A stretch of 64,000 bases of DNA. It comes from Oikopleura dioica. Lineage: Eukaryota; Chordata; Appendicularia; Copelata; Oikopleuridae. The stretch lies in assembly GCA_907165135.1 (NCBI GenBank), contig OU015569.1, positions 5,518,001-5,582,000 of the forward strand. Direction: 5' to 3'. Below the pieces are notes generated by a model that was not told the origin of the DNA, ran no database searches, and saw only the letters and a program-made list of their open reading frames with translations. The stretch's first letter is position 1. Each line of letters opens with the position of its first letter. Below, piece by piece: positions 26,397-38,400 of this stretch. The position numbers and the translations under genes were made by a program.

Positions 26397-27088
26397 ATGG
26401 TGTTGTCAATATTTCAAAGGTTTCTCGACTGGCTAAAAGCGCTTTTCTTCAAAGAGGAGATGGAGCTATCGCTTGTCGGCTTGCAGTACTCGGGCAAGAC
26501 CACATTTGTTAACGTGATTGGTCAGTCTTTCTTCCCGCTCGTCTGTTTCACTCAGTTTTTCTAGCGTCTGGCAGCTACACAGAAGACACCATTCCCACGG
26601 TCGGATTTAACATGCGTAAAGTTCAAAAGGGCAACGTATCGATAAAAATTTGGGATATTGGCGGACAACCTCGTTTCCGAACAATGTGGGAGCGATACTG
26701 CCGAGGCGTCAACGTAATCGTATACATGGTCGACGCGGCCGATCACGACAAAATCGAGCAGACAACTCGCGAGCTCCACGAGCTTCTTGACAAACCATCA
26801 CTACAGGTTTGAGAAACTATCAAGCAGCTGTATATATCCATTTATTCTTCAGGGCATGCCCGTTCTCGTGTTGGGGAATAAAAACGACCTTCCCAACGCG
26901 CTCGACGTTGACAGCTTAACTGACAAACTCAATCTTGATCGAATCGACGACCGGGAAGTCGCAGTTTACACGATCTCCTGCAAAAATAAAAATAACCTCG
27001 ACGTCGTTCTTCAGGTTTGATCTGCTGCGCTAACTATTCTGGCTAACTTGCGTTCTAGTGGTTGACAAATAAAGCGAAGAAGAACTAA
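26397..27088 (+). CDS. ARL8: ARL8 small GTPase
   Basis: Four exons (26397-26520, 26565-26806, 26853-27014, 27059-27088), 185 aa (human 186). Seen: P-loop GLQYSGKTT, switch I PTVGFNMR, switch [25 protein letters not shown] guanine-specificity motif and an SCK motif. The N-terminus ([24 protein letters not shown]) is the amphipathic helix that anchors ARL8 to lysosomes after N-terminal acetylation. The glycine for myristoylation is absent, as in ARL8 and unlike other ARLs. Role: recruits kinesin and tethers via BORC/HOPS to move and fuse lysosomes. The starting ATG follows a TTTTAG acceptor-like site. Confidence 0.96.
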
Positions 27089-27567
27089 AATACGTGATTC
27101 CTGTTCGTCGCTTCACCTCACAAAAAACTACTCATGTCACCTTTGTTCAGTCATTAATATCGCGTCAACTTTTCTCAATGTTTCGACCTTGCCCTTTATT
27201 TGTAACTTTCAATTTCCCGATTCTGTGCGGATAACCGATCTCTTTCAACGCTCGCCGAAATCACGATTCATTGTAGCTGGCTAGTCAGAAAAATCAAAAA
27301 AGACCTTATTCGCATGTCTCAATCACTCGCCCGCAGTGGCTACCCGTTGTCCCCAACCGCTGTAGGCACACGTTTTATATTTTCATCCTCTTTCTATTTA
27401 TCGTCTCAGCTCTTTCACATGTAGCAAGTTCAACAAAAAACAACAATACAAACAGCCTTTTTCCGGCCATTCAAAAAAAAAATACAGAAAATTCCGCATA
27501 AAATATCCTTCATTCTGTGAATAAAACGATATTCATCAAAAAAGTGAAAACTTTTTTTTTCTGAAGA
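27089..27567. other. intergenic, no supported gene
   Basis: About 0.5 kb, AT-rich; presumably ARL8 3'UTR and the promoter or acceptor of the methyltransferase gene. Confidence 0.5.
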
Positions 27568-28411
27568 ATGGCGAATTTGGAGCAAAACGAAAAGTTCGCC
27601 AGTCAGGAGTACTGGGACAAGAGGTTTTCTGTTGAGGAGGAGTTCGATTGGCTTGGCAAGCTCGATGACTTTTTTGAAATTTTGAATTTGGAGCCGCATT
27701 CTGCGATACTCGTCTTAGGCTGCGGCAACTCGACTCTCAGGAAGCGTGTTGAAAGTTTTTTCCTTTTTGTTTCTTGAGTTCTCGTTTTCAGCACTCGTAG
27801 TCAGCATCTGGAAGAGCGCGGTCATTTTGTAGTGTCCACTGATTACGCTGCTTCTGCTTGCGAGAAGCAGAAGAGGCGTAAACCATCGCATCAGTATTTA
27901 ACGTCGGACTGTAGGGACAGGATCTGTAGGCGCGGCTTCGATCTCGTCATTGAAAAGGGTGTCATGGACGCGTTTCTGGCGGCTGAAAATCCATGGTCGC
28001 CGTCTAAAGAGGCTAGCGGGATGATCAGGAGTACTATCGAAGCAGCCAGAGGGAGCTCAGACAGATTTATCTCTATTTCATTCCATTCTCCCCTAGATAA
28101 GGGTCTATTCGAACGTAGTAGGACAACCGTATGTACTGAAAAGTGACCCTGATAAAGTTAGGCTTCCATTAATATTGTCACCGGACGAGTACGATGTTTC
28201 CTTGAACACTTATCAAGCTGCTCTGGAATTTTATGCTTATTCGTTTGATTTTGAGAAGAGGTTATCCTTTCAATTTATTTCATTTACAAATAATCCGATT
28301 AGTAAACAACAGTCAATTTTGCCAACATTGGGAAGCGTGGAAAATGATTATGATGGGAGCAGTTTATCAGAAGACTCAGAAGGCTTTTTAGACGGCATAG
28401 TTGTTGACTGA
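27568..28411 (+). CDS. EEF1AKMT4-like lysine methyltransferase, with apparent frameshift
   Basis: Class I SAM-dependent methyltransferase. Seen: YWDKRF near residue 15, FDWLGKLDDF, the SAM-binding motif ILVLGCGNSTLS, DYAA, FDLVIEKGVMDAFLA and RFISISFHSP, all in the order found in EEF1AKMT4 (methylates elongation factor 1A) and METTL13. Exon 1 is 27568-27740. The intron 27741-27791 begins GA (LGCGNSTLS joins in frame only with a GA-AG intron). A later intron 28261-28302 is GT-AG. Around 28100 the frame shifts by one base within AAGGGTC: removing one G would join SPLDK to VYSNVVGQPYVL. No intron solves this. The gene is therefore either a pseudogene or carries an assembly indel. The acidic tail ends at 28411, with AATAAA at 28428. 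Confidence 0.75.
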
Positions 28412-28539
28412 TATTCCAGTGTGAGAAAATAAAGAACCGAAAATGTGATTATTGTTAATTAACAAAGGCCTAAATAGCGTCAGCTCACTTTTCTGCCTTT
28501 TAGACTTGATCTAAATTTAGCAAGTCAGATAATTGTCAA

Positions 28540-29125
28540 ATGTTAAAAAAACGGATAATCGAATTCGCCCACTTGGGAAAAGTTTGGCAAGCCGTCTGGC
28601 TGATCTTAGAGGATATCTTTTCTGATAGAAAACGAATAAAATATGCACGAGAAAAAGATCTCTGCTTTGCTGATCCCCGTGTTGAGCTGATGCAACCTTG
28701 GGTAAATCTCTTTACTATAAAAGTAATCAAAGAAACTCCATTTCGGAAGGTCGAATGATTTTTAATATTGAGTCTTTAATACTTTTATTCATGATTTTAC
28801 GGGTGAATCGTCGTTTAATAGGTTATTTGTATCTAAGTTCTTAATTGGAACGTATCTTCTTTCACCGCTGCTTCTTTGGCTGAGCTTACACTTGATTGCC
28901 AATTATGTCGGTCGAAACGAAACAGATGAGTTTGGGCGAACAAAGTGGCAACTCAGCGGGAGTTCCTTTTCTACTATTTGCAGGTTTGCATGCTAGAGGA
29001 TCGTCTTTTCAACTTGCTATTTTAGCTTGCCGACGGGGTCACGTGCCAGCAGAATTTCGGGAACATTTCTGCGCTCTACTCTCAGCCGAGTCACGGAGGG
29101 AACCGGGAAACGCTCAGTTTCATAA
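28540..29125 (+). CDS. small unknown membrane protein
   Basis: Three exons (28540-28745, 28822-28983, 29026-29125), 155 aa. The first intron joins in frame as GA-AG (CG|GAAGGT...AATAG), restoring PFRLFVSKFLIG; the second is GT-AG. Seen: an N-terminal charged helix, a hydrophobic segment FLIGTYLLSPLLLWLSLHLI (one span, possibly a hairpin) and a basic Ser/Thr/Arg-rich tail. No family recognised. It lies 128 nt after the methyltransferase on the same strand. A transposable element is inserted 26 nt after its stop codon. Confidence 0.55.
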
Positions 29126-29424
29126 GATATTCATTTCTGTGCATTTTGTTCTATGACAGGTTTTTTTTTATATTGCACAAGATCTTGGGAGTCTAATAAC
29201 TCCAAGACGACACATCGTAGAGGGTCCCCCATAGCATCAAAATGTAGCTTAGGGTCTGGGCTATTGTTTGAATAAGTTTGAGATTCTAGTGCCCACGTGG
29301 GATTACGTAATATTACGTAATAATCTAAAAAATGTTATATTTTCAGTATTAGAGGTGCTAGAACCTCGATCTAATGACTATTCGAACTCTATTTTCTTCC
29401 TCTTTTTTCATCGAGGTCACTCGA

Positions 29425-29675
29425 GGTCACGTGACCCCAAATGACCTTTTTTTCTTTGTTTAATAGTCTATGATGTATAATACATCAAATTGCTTGTTTT
29501 TTGATGCTCATTCTGATTAAGCCATCAAAAAGGTCATCTGAGGTCACGTGACCCCCAATGACCTTTTTTCTTTATTTGACTAAATATGATGGATTATACA
29601 TCAATTTGATTGTTTTTTGATGCTGATTCTGATTTAAGAATCAAAATGGTCATCTGAGGTCACGTGACCCCAAGT
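29425..29675. repeat. about 117-bp direct repeats with GGTCACGTGACC palindrome
   Basis: The 12-bp perfect palindrome GGTCACGTGACC occurs at about 29425, 29542 and 29658, with similar flanking text (CTGAGG before, CCCAA(A)TGACC after, and TTTTTTGATGCT between). Two full units and a partial one, inside the TIR element. Confidence 0.8.
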
Positions 29676-29701
29676 GACCTCGAAATTTCAAAAATTTATT
29701 T

Positions 29702-31268
29702 CAGCCCCGTCCCTTGATTCTTAAATTTAAGGGGCTTGACGGCCCTTCGGGCCGTTTCAGCCCCGTCCCTTGATTCTTAAATTTAAGGGGCTTGACGGCC
29801 CTTCGGGCCGTTTCAGCCCCGTCCCTTGATTCTTAAATTTAAGGGGCTTGACGGCCCTTCGGGCCGTTTCAGCCCCGTCCCTTGATTCTTAAATTTAAGG
29901 GGCTTGACGGCCCTTCGGGCCGTTTCAGCCCCGTCCCTTGATTCTTAAATTTAAGGGGCTTGACGGCCCTTCGGGCCGTTTCAGCCCCGTCCCTTGATTC
30001 TTAAATTTAAGGGGCTTGACGGCCCTTCGGGCCGTTTCAGCCCCGTCCCTTGATTCTTAAATTTAAGGGGCTTGACGGCCCTTCGGGCCGTTTCAGCCCC
30101 GTCCCTTGATTCTTAAATTTAAGGGGCTTGACGGCCCTTCGGGCCGTTTCAGCCCCGTCCCTTGATTCTTAAATTTAAGGGGCTTGACGGCCCTTCGGGC
30201 CGTTTCAGCCCCGTCCCTTGATTCTTAAATTTAAGGGGCTTGACGGCCCTTCGGGCCGTTTCAGCCCCGTCCCTTGATTCTTAAATTTAAGGGGCTTGAC
30301 GGCCCTTCGGGCCGTTTCAGCCCCGTCCCTTGATTCTTAAATTTAAGGGGCTTGACGGCCCTTCGGGCCGTTTCAGCCTCCCTTGATTCTTAAATTTAAG
30401 GGGCTTGACGGCCCTTGATTCTTAAATTTAAGGGGCTTGGCCGTTTCAGCCCCGTCCCTTGATTCTTAAATTTAAGGGCTTGACGGCCCTTCGGGCCGTT
30501 TCAGCCCCGTCCCTTGATTCTTAAATTTAAGGGGCTTGACGGCCCTTCGGGCCGTTTCAGCCCCGTCCCTTGATTCTTAAATTTAAGGGGCTTGACGGCC
30601 CTTCGGGCCGTTTCAGCCCCGTCCCTTGATTCTTAAATTTAAGGGGCTTGACGGCCCTTCGGGCCGTTTCAGCCCCGTCCCTTGATTCTTAAATTTAAGG
30701 GGCTTGACGGCCCTTCGGGCCGTTTCAGCCCCGTCCCTTGATTCTTAAATTTAAGGGGCTTGACGGCCCTTCGGGCCGTTTCAGCCCCGTCCCTTGATTC
30801 TTAAATTTAAGGGGCTTGACGGCCCTTCGGGCCGTTTCAGCCCCGTCCCTTGATTCTTAAATTTAAGGGGCTTGACGGCCCTTCGGGCCGTTTCAGCCCC
30901 GTCCCTTGATTCTTAAATTTAAGGGGCTTGACGGCCCTTCGGGCCGTTTCAGCCCCGTCCCTTGATTCTTAAATTTAAGGGGCTTGACGGCCCTTCGGGC
31001 CGTTTCAGCCCCGTCCCTTGATTCTTAAATTTAAGGGGCTTGACGGCCCTTCGGGCCGTTTCAGCCCCGTCCCTTGATTCTTAAATTTAAGGGGCTTGAC
31101 GGCCCTTCGGGCCGTTTCAGCCCCGTCCCTTGATTCTTAAATTTAAGGGGCTTGACGGCCCTTCGGGCCGTTTCAGCCCCGTCCCTTGATTCTTAAATTT
31201 AAGGGGCTTGACGGCCCTTCGGGCCGTTTCAGCCCCGTCCCTTGATTCTTAAATTTAAGGGGCTTGAC
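29702..31268. repeat. 56-bp tandem satellite array, about 28 copies
   Basis: Near-identical 56-bp units beginning CAGCCCCGTCCCTTGATTCT. Each contains a palindrome CTTAAATTTAAG and a hairpin ACGGCCCTTCGGGCCGT. Units are almost identical except for three shortened variants at 30376-30480. The array ends with a partial unit at 31268. High homogeneity implies recent amplification or ongoing homogenisation. The copy number in the assembly may be underestimated. Confidence 0.97.
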
Positions 31269-31736
31269 AAAGGCTGGGAAAAGGCTGAGTTGATCATTCT
31301 CAGTTGCGTCCCCAACCCCGCCCACCTCCATCTGATGTTTCAATTTATATTGTCCATTTTTTAGTTTTTTTTATGGTTTTTTTTAATTTTTTTTATAGTT
31401 TAGCTTACACTCGTCAAATTATTGAAGAGGCCTTTCTTCTTTTCTAGACTTTCGTCATTCTTTCTTCCAGCAGGAGGCTCCCACAGAGTCCTCCGGGTGG
31501 GGTCCTCCGGCCGATTTTGAGAAGTTCAACTTTGACGGCTAATTAAATATACTTACCGTTAATTCTAGAGCTTGAAACTTATTCAAACAATAGATTAGAC
31601 CCTAAGCTACAGTTAAATGCTTTTGGTCTTACTGTAGCTTTACTGAGACCAGAGTTATTAAGCTCCCAATGAAGCCCGTTTTTTGTGCAATATAAAAAAA
31701 CCTGTCTATGTAATTAAATTGTAAGGCATTGAACAG

Positions 31737-31818
31737 GACTGGATGGCCGAGCGGTCTAAGGCGTTGGATTAAGGCTCCAATCTCTTCGGGGGCGTGGGTT
31801 CGAATCCCACTTCAGTCA
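31737..31818 (+). tRNA. tRNA-Leu (AAG)
   Basis: Cloverleaf with acceptor stem GACTGGA/TTCAGTC (one G-U pair), a D-arm GGCCGAGCGGTCTAAGGC, an anticodon stem TTGGA/TCCAA with loop TTAAGGC (anticodon AAG), a long leucine-type variable arm and the T-arm GTGGGTTCGAATCCCAC. The sequence is nearly that of vertebrate tRNA-Leu-AAG. The internal A and B boxes are intact. No intron. It lies 26 bp beyond the right duplication of the TIR element. Confidence 0.96.
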
Positions 31819-32472
31819 AACTTTTTCTTGTTCTAGAGATGATCTACAGTTTTTGTTGTCCTCTCACCGCGTTCCATGAAAGTTCGGTGTCCGCCTTTAG
31901 TGACGGCAGATTTTTAAAAGGTCTTGTCGGCGGTGGTCCCATTTGGCACGGAGCAAAGGAAATCAAACGATTCTCCCGTCAATCAGAGCAAAAGGATATT
32001 TAAACAAATACTTAAATATATTTCCTTCACCCGACGTGCGTAAGAATGTATTGTGCTTGTATAGAAAGAGAGAGAATAGAAAAAACCTCGCTGATTCGGA
32101 AAATCGATATCAAAGATATAATGAGCAGGCCCACTCTCTCCCCTTAGGGCGTGTCTCGTGAACCTTTGAGAAAAGTGAAAATTAAGAAAACAGTCTTTGT
32201 GCTTAGACTGGGAACAATTTATTATTGAATAGTAAAAAGCACTTCCCCAGCGAGCGCTGAGATTTTTTATTGAAAAGTAGTGATCCGTCACTATCCGAAT
32301 CCTCTGAAAAAGCTACAAATCTTCGAAAATAAGCGAGAACGAAAGGGGCAGTGAGAGAGAGCGAGCGTGGGTTATTAGTCCATTTGGTCATAAATCCTGA
32401 CACAGAGTGTCTTTTTATTTAACCTATGACTGTTCGATTGAAGAAGCTTGTTTTAAGATATGGAATCGTACC
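31819..32472. other. intergenic upstream of FRY, no supported gene
   Basis: About 0.65 kb of AT-rich DNA between the tRNA and the Furry start; short open frames only. Confidence 0.5.
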
Positions 32473-35400
32473 ATGGCTGGGAAAAATGATATACAGCAGC
32501 AAAGCAGATTTGCTGAGTGCGGGGAGCTTGTGCTGCAGAAGCTCTTTCTCGATTTCGTTCGAGTCGCTGATAAACGCATCGTCAACTCGTCCATATCCTC
32601 GCAAGATGCCGAATCACTCCACCGACAGTTTCTCCGGTAATTAATTAGAGTATCAAAGTTCTCATTCTCTTGTAGCGGGAGAGACACGGAATTCGATCGT
32701 CTTCTCACCGCTCTTGGTCAGATGGCAGAATACTGCCTCAGTTCCGTTATTCGTCATGCATTTGACTGGCGGCTAACTAAACTAGAATCGGATGATCGCC
32801 GAATGCGCCAAGGCGTTGAGTTCATCTTCTGCCATCTTCTGATAGAAACGCTGAAGCAGCTGAATGTGCATCCGATTCCCGAGCGGGACATCAACACCAT
32901 CCTCAATCTCGCATTCGAGCAGTTTGAGAGTGCAGATACGAGTGCAGATCCCACGCAGGCGAAGATCTGCGAGCTCTACGCGGAAGCACTTGGCGTCGTC
33001 TCCGAACATCGACATCCGCAGGTCCGGCAACGTTTTCTCGCCGAGCTGCGTAATCTTCGCCACAAAGCCGTCAATCTTTCCAAGTCGGAGTCAATCCTAA
33101 ACGGGATGAAGTACTTCAAAGTGAAGATGTATCCAATAGAAGACTTCACCGAGTCGATTAACTTTCTGAAAGAACTCGGCGACTACTTTCACGACGCTAT
33201 TGACAACAAAGACCAAGCGCTTCAAAAGTGTTTGGCAAAGATGACCTCCGAAATTCTCGAGCCACTGGCCGAAAACATCAACAATGAAGTGAACGTCCCC
33301 GTACTCAGGCATTTCGTAGATTCGCTCTATCCATCTGTGCTTGAATTGTCAAAGCAGAGAGGTTTCAAGAACTTTCCCTGGGTAGCGCGCTTAGTTCAGC
33401 TGCTTCTTGCCGTCTCTCAAAAGCAGTTCTTCCTTAATCACTGGTCAATCTTCCTTCAATGCTGCTTGGGAATCATACAGAAGAAGAAATTCGAATCTGT
33501 GTCGCTAGAATGTGTCTCCCGCCTTGTATGGGTCTACTGCATCCGGCATGGACACGCGGATGCCAACGCGACAACTACGAGCCGGCTGACCTTGATCACA
33601 AAGACCCTCTTCCCAGCAGGAGCGCGTCACACAATTCCAAAGAACCAACAAAGCATCCACTTCGTTCGAATTCTTTCCTACATAGCGGACATCAAACTTG
33701 AACTGGCAATGGCGACGATCGAAGATTTGCTAGGCGTCGCTGCGAACAAAACAACAAACCCGGAAAGAGTTCAGATCTGTGTTGAGAGACAACGTATTGG
33801 TTTACGGGCTTTTGTTGCCATCGCTAACAGTTTCCAGCAGCGCGAAAAGCCAAAGTTACCGCCTATTACTTACCGCCCGAGCGGAAACACAATTCGCGGC
33901 AAAAACAAGTTCCTCCACACGCCGCTTTTCGATGAGCAAGCACGTCTTGCTGGCCTTGACAAGTACTTGCCTACTGTTCAACGCGCTCTTTGGCAACTGA
34001 TGTTAACGTTGCACAATCAAGTCGGCTATGATTATCTCATTACCAAGTCACTGAAGTTTGAAGATATCTCACAAGAGAAAATCGACCTTCTGACCTTGTG
34101 CGTGTCAGCGATTCCTCGAATTTTACCAGAAGGTTTCCGGTCCTACAAGAATCGCTCGCAAATCCTGCGCATTATTTCTCAGCTCACTATTCACCAAAGC
34201 AGTATGGTCGTCGAGCAAGCTCTCAGAAGTCTAGATGGAATCATTACCGAGCTGCCCGAGTACAGAGAAGATGTCATCGCGATATACTGTACCTTTATTC
34301 TTACAGAAATTCACGACTCGCACGAAATGTCTATCGATACTGCAGTTGCTCATTTAACAGGACTTGTCGAAAGATGGGCCGAAGTTCATTCCGCCGGAAA
34401 TAACACCGATTGTCCTTCGATTCTCGATCGTCTCGATGGATTCTGCCTTTTTCTCTTAGCAAATAATGCGGAATCCGTTCGTGTATCTTCAGTTAGTCTG
34501 ATCAAATCCGTTGTCGTACTTGCTGACACTCTCGGTCTTCAAAATTCGAGACTGCTGCATATCCTAAACGAGTGTTCTATTCGTCAAATGAATATCGAAT
34601 CTCTTCGGGCAATGATCGGCAAATACGCAACTTGTCGCGCTGAAGAATGGCGAGACAAGCTCGACGAGATCATCCAGTTTATTTGGGCGAATTCCACACA
34701 AGTGGTTCCACACAAACGAAGCCAATCGAAGAACTTTTCGTTGATTCTGTACTTTACATTCTTGGATACTTTCGAGCGGATTCGCTGCGGCCCCTGGGAA
34801 ACGTTAGCAGCTGGCAATATGAATGTTCCTTTTATCGGTTCTGGTTCTCGATCTCGCGCTCAGCCTAGTGCAAGTGGCTACATGCAACAGTGGGGCAATT
34901 ATTTGCTGGCATCGCTTGCTTCAACCCCCGTTTTCGGCTCTCGCGAAGCTACAAGCCACCCGACGGGCACTTCAGACTGGATGACGTGCACTGCGCTGAT
35001 AAATGCAAGTAAGACGCCGGATGCTCTTTTCAAGTGGATATTGGATAGTTTGCAGAACACCTCAGAAAATGCGAAAAAGGAACTCATCACGACTTGTCTG
35101 GCGCGAACTAGTATCGAAGCGATTGACCTTCTCCTGCAGGAGCTCAAACTTTCTGAAGCAGCGCCAAGCTCTAGAAGAAAAAACAAGCGAGATAGACAGC
35201 GATTTCAAACAGCGAAAGTTATGGCTGAACTTGCTGAGCTCGGGAAACTTGCGACCGAAGTGAAAAGCGATAAAGAAACAGACGTTCCTATCCGAGAAGG
35301 CGTAGTTGATTACGCGATCAATTGTTATGAATATTTTCAAGGCGTAAACTTGGAGCAAGACTACTCTGAAGATAGAGACCAACGCAAATTTAATTTTATC

Positions 35401-38400
35401 CGTCTTCTCATTGGCCTGATCCGTAATTGTCCCGAATCACATAGAAAACACTTGTTCTCGACAGAAATTCGGAGCAAAATGGCAAGCCTATTTGGAACGT
35501 GGTGTCCATCTCTAGCAAGCGATCTGAATCAGCTATCTTGTATGGCTCTTATTGGCAGATGCTCCATTCTTTTGGCGGGTACAGTCGAACTAGATCCCCG
35601 ATTTAGTGCTTGGCTCAGTCGACTTCTTCTGCTAGAAGAAAATGAGCAAATAAAATCAGCGATTTCTCAGATATCTGCCGTGAAGTGCTTCAGCTCGATC
35701 GATGCACTGATCATTGAGTTTGTTTCCGCCCTTCTCAGGGCGAATAATGATCAACTCTTTGAATTCTCCTCAGAGCTAATGCGTCGTTGCTATCAAGCTG
35801 ATGCTGAGCTAGTTAATCGACGTGCTCTGCTAGCTCTTGCTTCAGTCGTTGGCTCTGAGGGATGGGACAGAATGGAAGCGCCACAGCGAGAACAGATGAC
35901 GAGAATGAAAGTCCCTCTACTTGTTCTGGCAATGGCGAACATGTCAAATGAAAACTCACAAGTTGCTCAAGCCTCCCAACTCTTTGTTCAAGTCCTGGCG
36001 AAGCATTGTTCCAAAGAGGGGAAGGTCATTGAAAGCACCTCTCCCGAAAAGTACCCTGAGGTTCTAGCGGCAGAACTAATTGATCTTACATTCCCTATTT
36101 TGACCGAAATATTTCTCAGACTTCAAAATCGTGGAGCTGAAAACTTCCGTGAAGACTTGGTGGACCCAAAGATTGGTCAGATCGACAACTCTTTGAATTT
36201 CTTCTATGAGGCTAGACTATTGAGTTTGCTTCTTCACTGGTTGAGAAAACTGCAGCTAGACAGCTGCAGCAGCAAAGAATCCCTGTTCATAATAAATAAT
36301 TTGTTATTCTGCACTTATACCTTCAGCCGCCGTCATCCTGTTGTTACACGAGAAGTCTGGTTTGCCCTCGGTCAAAACGAGCAAAACGCCATGATCGTCA
36401 TATATTCTATTTGCGCTATGGCTCGGCTTGATAATCTTGATCAGACGGTTGTGGACTTATTCCAAGATGTGATGTCAGAAATCACATACGCATCTCCAAA
36501 CGCCTTTGAATACCTTATCACATCATTAAACAACCACGGCCCAGTTCCGTACAATGTCCAGAGACTTGTTGAAAAGCCATCATGGATTGTAAAGAAAGTC
36601 AAATCCGACTCACCAAATGGATCAGTTAATTCAGCGAAAATTGAGGGCTCGTTGAGCGCCTCGCGCAATCGGAGAACTCTTACTGCCAGCTCCGTGGAGT
36701 TCGGTTCGAAAAAACAGTCTTCTATGCGGGATCGCGCTCCATCTCACAAGGAACTTTTCTACAGTCAAGAAGATGACTCTACTCGTCTCGATAACTCGCA
36801 TGTTAACTTCGAGAAATCATATCTCCCGTTTGCCAAACTTCTTCCCGACCATTTCTATTCAACAAAAGCGTCTCTTGGTTCAATCTGTCTGCTTTTCGTT
36901 CCGCGACTTCTCGATGATCGTCGCCGATGCCAAAATTCACTCAGTAGCACAATCCCCTCTATTCTTGTTGCCAGCATTTTATACCTGGACTCGAATGTGT
37001 CCGACATTCGAGAAGCGGCTCGTCTCTCACTCCTCGCCATTGCTCATCGACAACTGGTGTCTTCAGAACTGAGTGAAGGCGCGCGCGTTCTCCTCCAGCA
37101 GCTCGAGCAGCGCGGTCAACTTCTTCTCGATGCTTATGACAGTGGATACCACAGTTCTTCTACATCTTCAATTACAGCAGATTTACCTTCGCCAATGTCA
37201 ATTCAATCTCTCCTTACTAATGCCTCATGTTCCAGGTTATCATTCATAAATTTTATATTTTTCTGACGATTTTATAGTTCGCAATCGAGTCTTACGATGA
37301 TGCATTTTCTGTGTACCACGCGAAAATTTTGGATCAAAGAGCTCGCGTCTCCAAGTTTTCTCCCGTCTTCTCTTCGTTCATCCGCCCAGCTCAAGCACCT
37401 AACCGAATCGCTCATCAACGTTTTTGGGAACGATTTGAAGAGCAAGCTTGGCGATTTAGCCATCGTGTCTGCCATCAGCTCTCCTTCACATCCGATTACG
37501 TGTCGTGCAGTTCAGCTCTATCGTTCTTTGCAAATCAAAATTACAGAAAGAACACTCAACAAAATGATCTCGAGAGTTTCAGAGATTGTCTCTGATCCTC
37601 ATGAAGAAAAACAAGCCGCAGTCCTAGAAATTTTGGACTTATTCTACCAAGATGTTAAACTAAGAAATAAAATCAGTGAAAAGGGATTGAAAGATTATTC
37701 TGACTCTGGAAGCGCAACTGTGCCGAAATCCCACTTTCGGGAAAAGAGTGGCCATCGACGAAGCGGTTCGATTTTGGTAATGACTTTAAGGCCGAACAAT
37801 CGAAGCTCGAATCGAAATCAACATCGACTGGGGCGATAACATCTACAGGAAAATCTTCCTATGTTGTTCTGGCTGATGAGCGAAATGAACGACTCGACGA
37901 TGATGACGCTAGAATACTGTCGATATTCCTTCAAGTTGGTATAGCGCTCTTGCACTCTGATTTCGAACATGAGTTCCGAATGGCGCTCAAGCTCATAAGT
38001 CAGATCAACCACATTGTTCCTATTCGGCTTCTTGTACATTGGTGCAAACGACGGAACATACATCCTGCGAAGGACTTACAGAAAATGCTCTGGAAAGGTC
38101 TCGTCAAGGAGAAAGATGTCTCATACGATGCCGTCGATCTGGACATCGAAGTCTATCAGGTTTTAACTGAGCTGCTTCCTTCTTCTTCTAGCTTTGGCGA
38201 TTACGGATTCTCGTTGCAACTGTCCTCTTTATTGCCGCGCCTTTACGAGAACTTTGTTAAACTTAATCCACAAGACATCAATGCAGCTCGACGGACCGGA
38301 CTAGTCATCAAGCTGATTTTATCCCAAACAACTTCCGAGAGCACTTCCCTCAAAACCCCCGCTCAAATCGAGGCCGGTCAGAATCTCGAGAAAATTATGC

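Larger units (their letters stand above)
29151..31710. mobile_element. 2.55-kb TIR element carrying a satellite array
   Basis: Element 29156-31705, flanked by the 5-bp duplication CTATG (29151-29155 and 31706-31710). Its ends ACAGGTTTTTTT..TATTGCACAA are inverted repeats, and the inverted similarity continues inwards for some 150 bp (for example TGTAGCTTAGGGTCT and TTGTTTGAATAAGTTT on both sides). There is no transposase open frame. The interior holds 117-bp direct repeats on the left and a 56-bp tandem array in the middle. A non-autonomous DNA transposon. Confidence 0.88.

Noticed and set aside
29702..31268. Possible CRISPR array
   Set aside because: Units are contiguous 56-bp tandem repeats without unique spacers, in a eukaryotic transposon.
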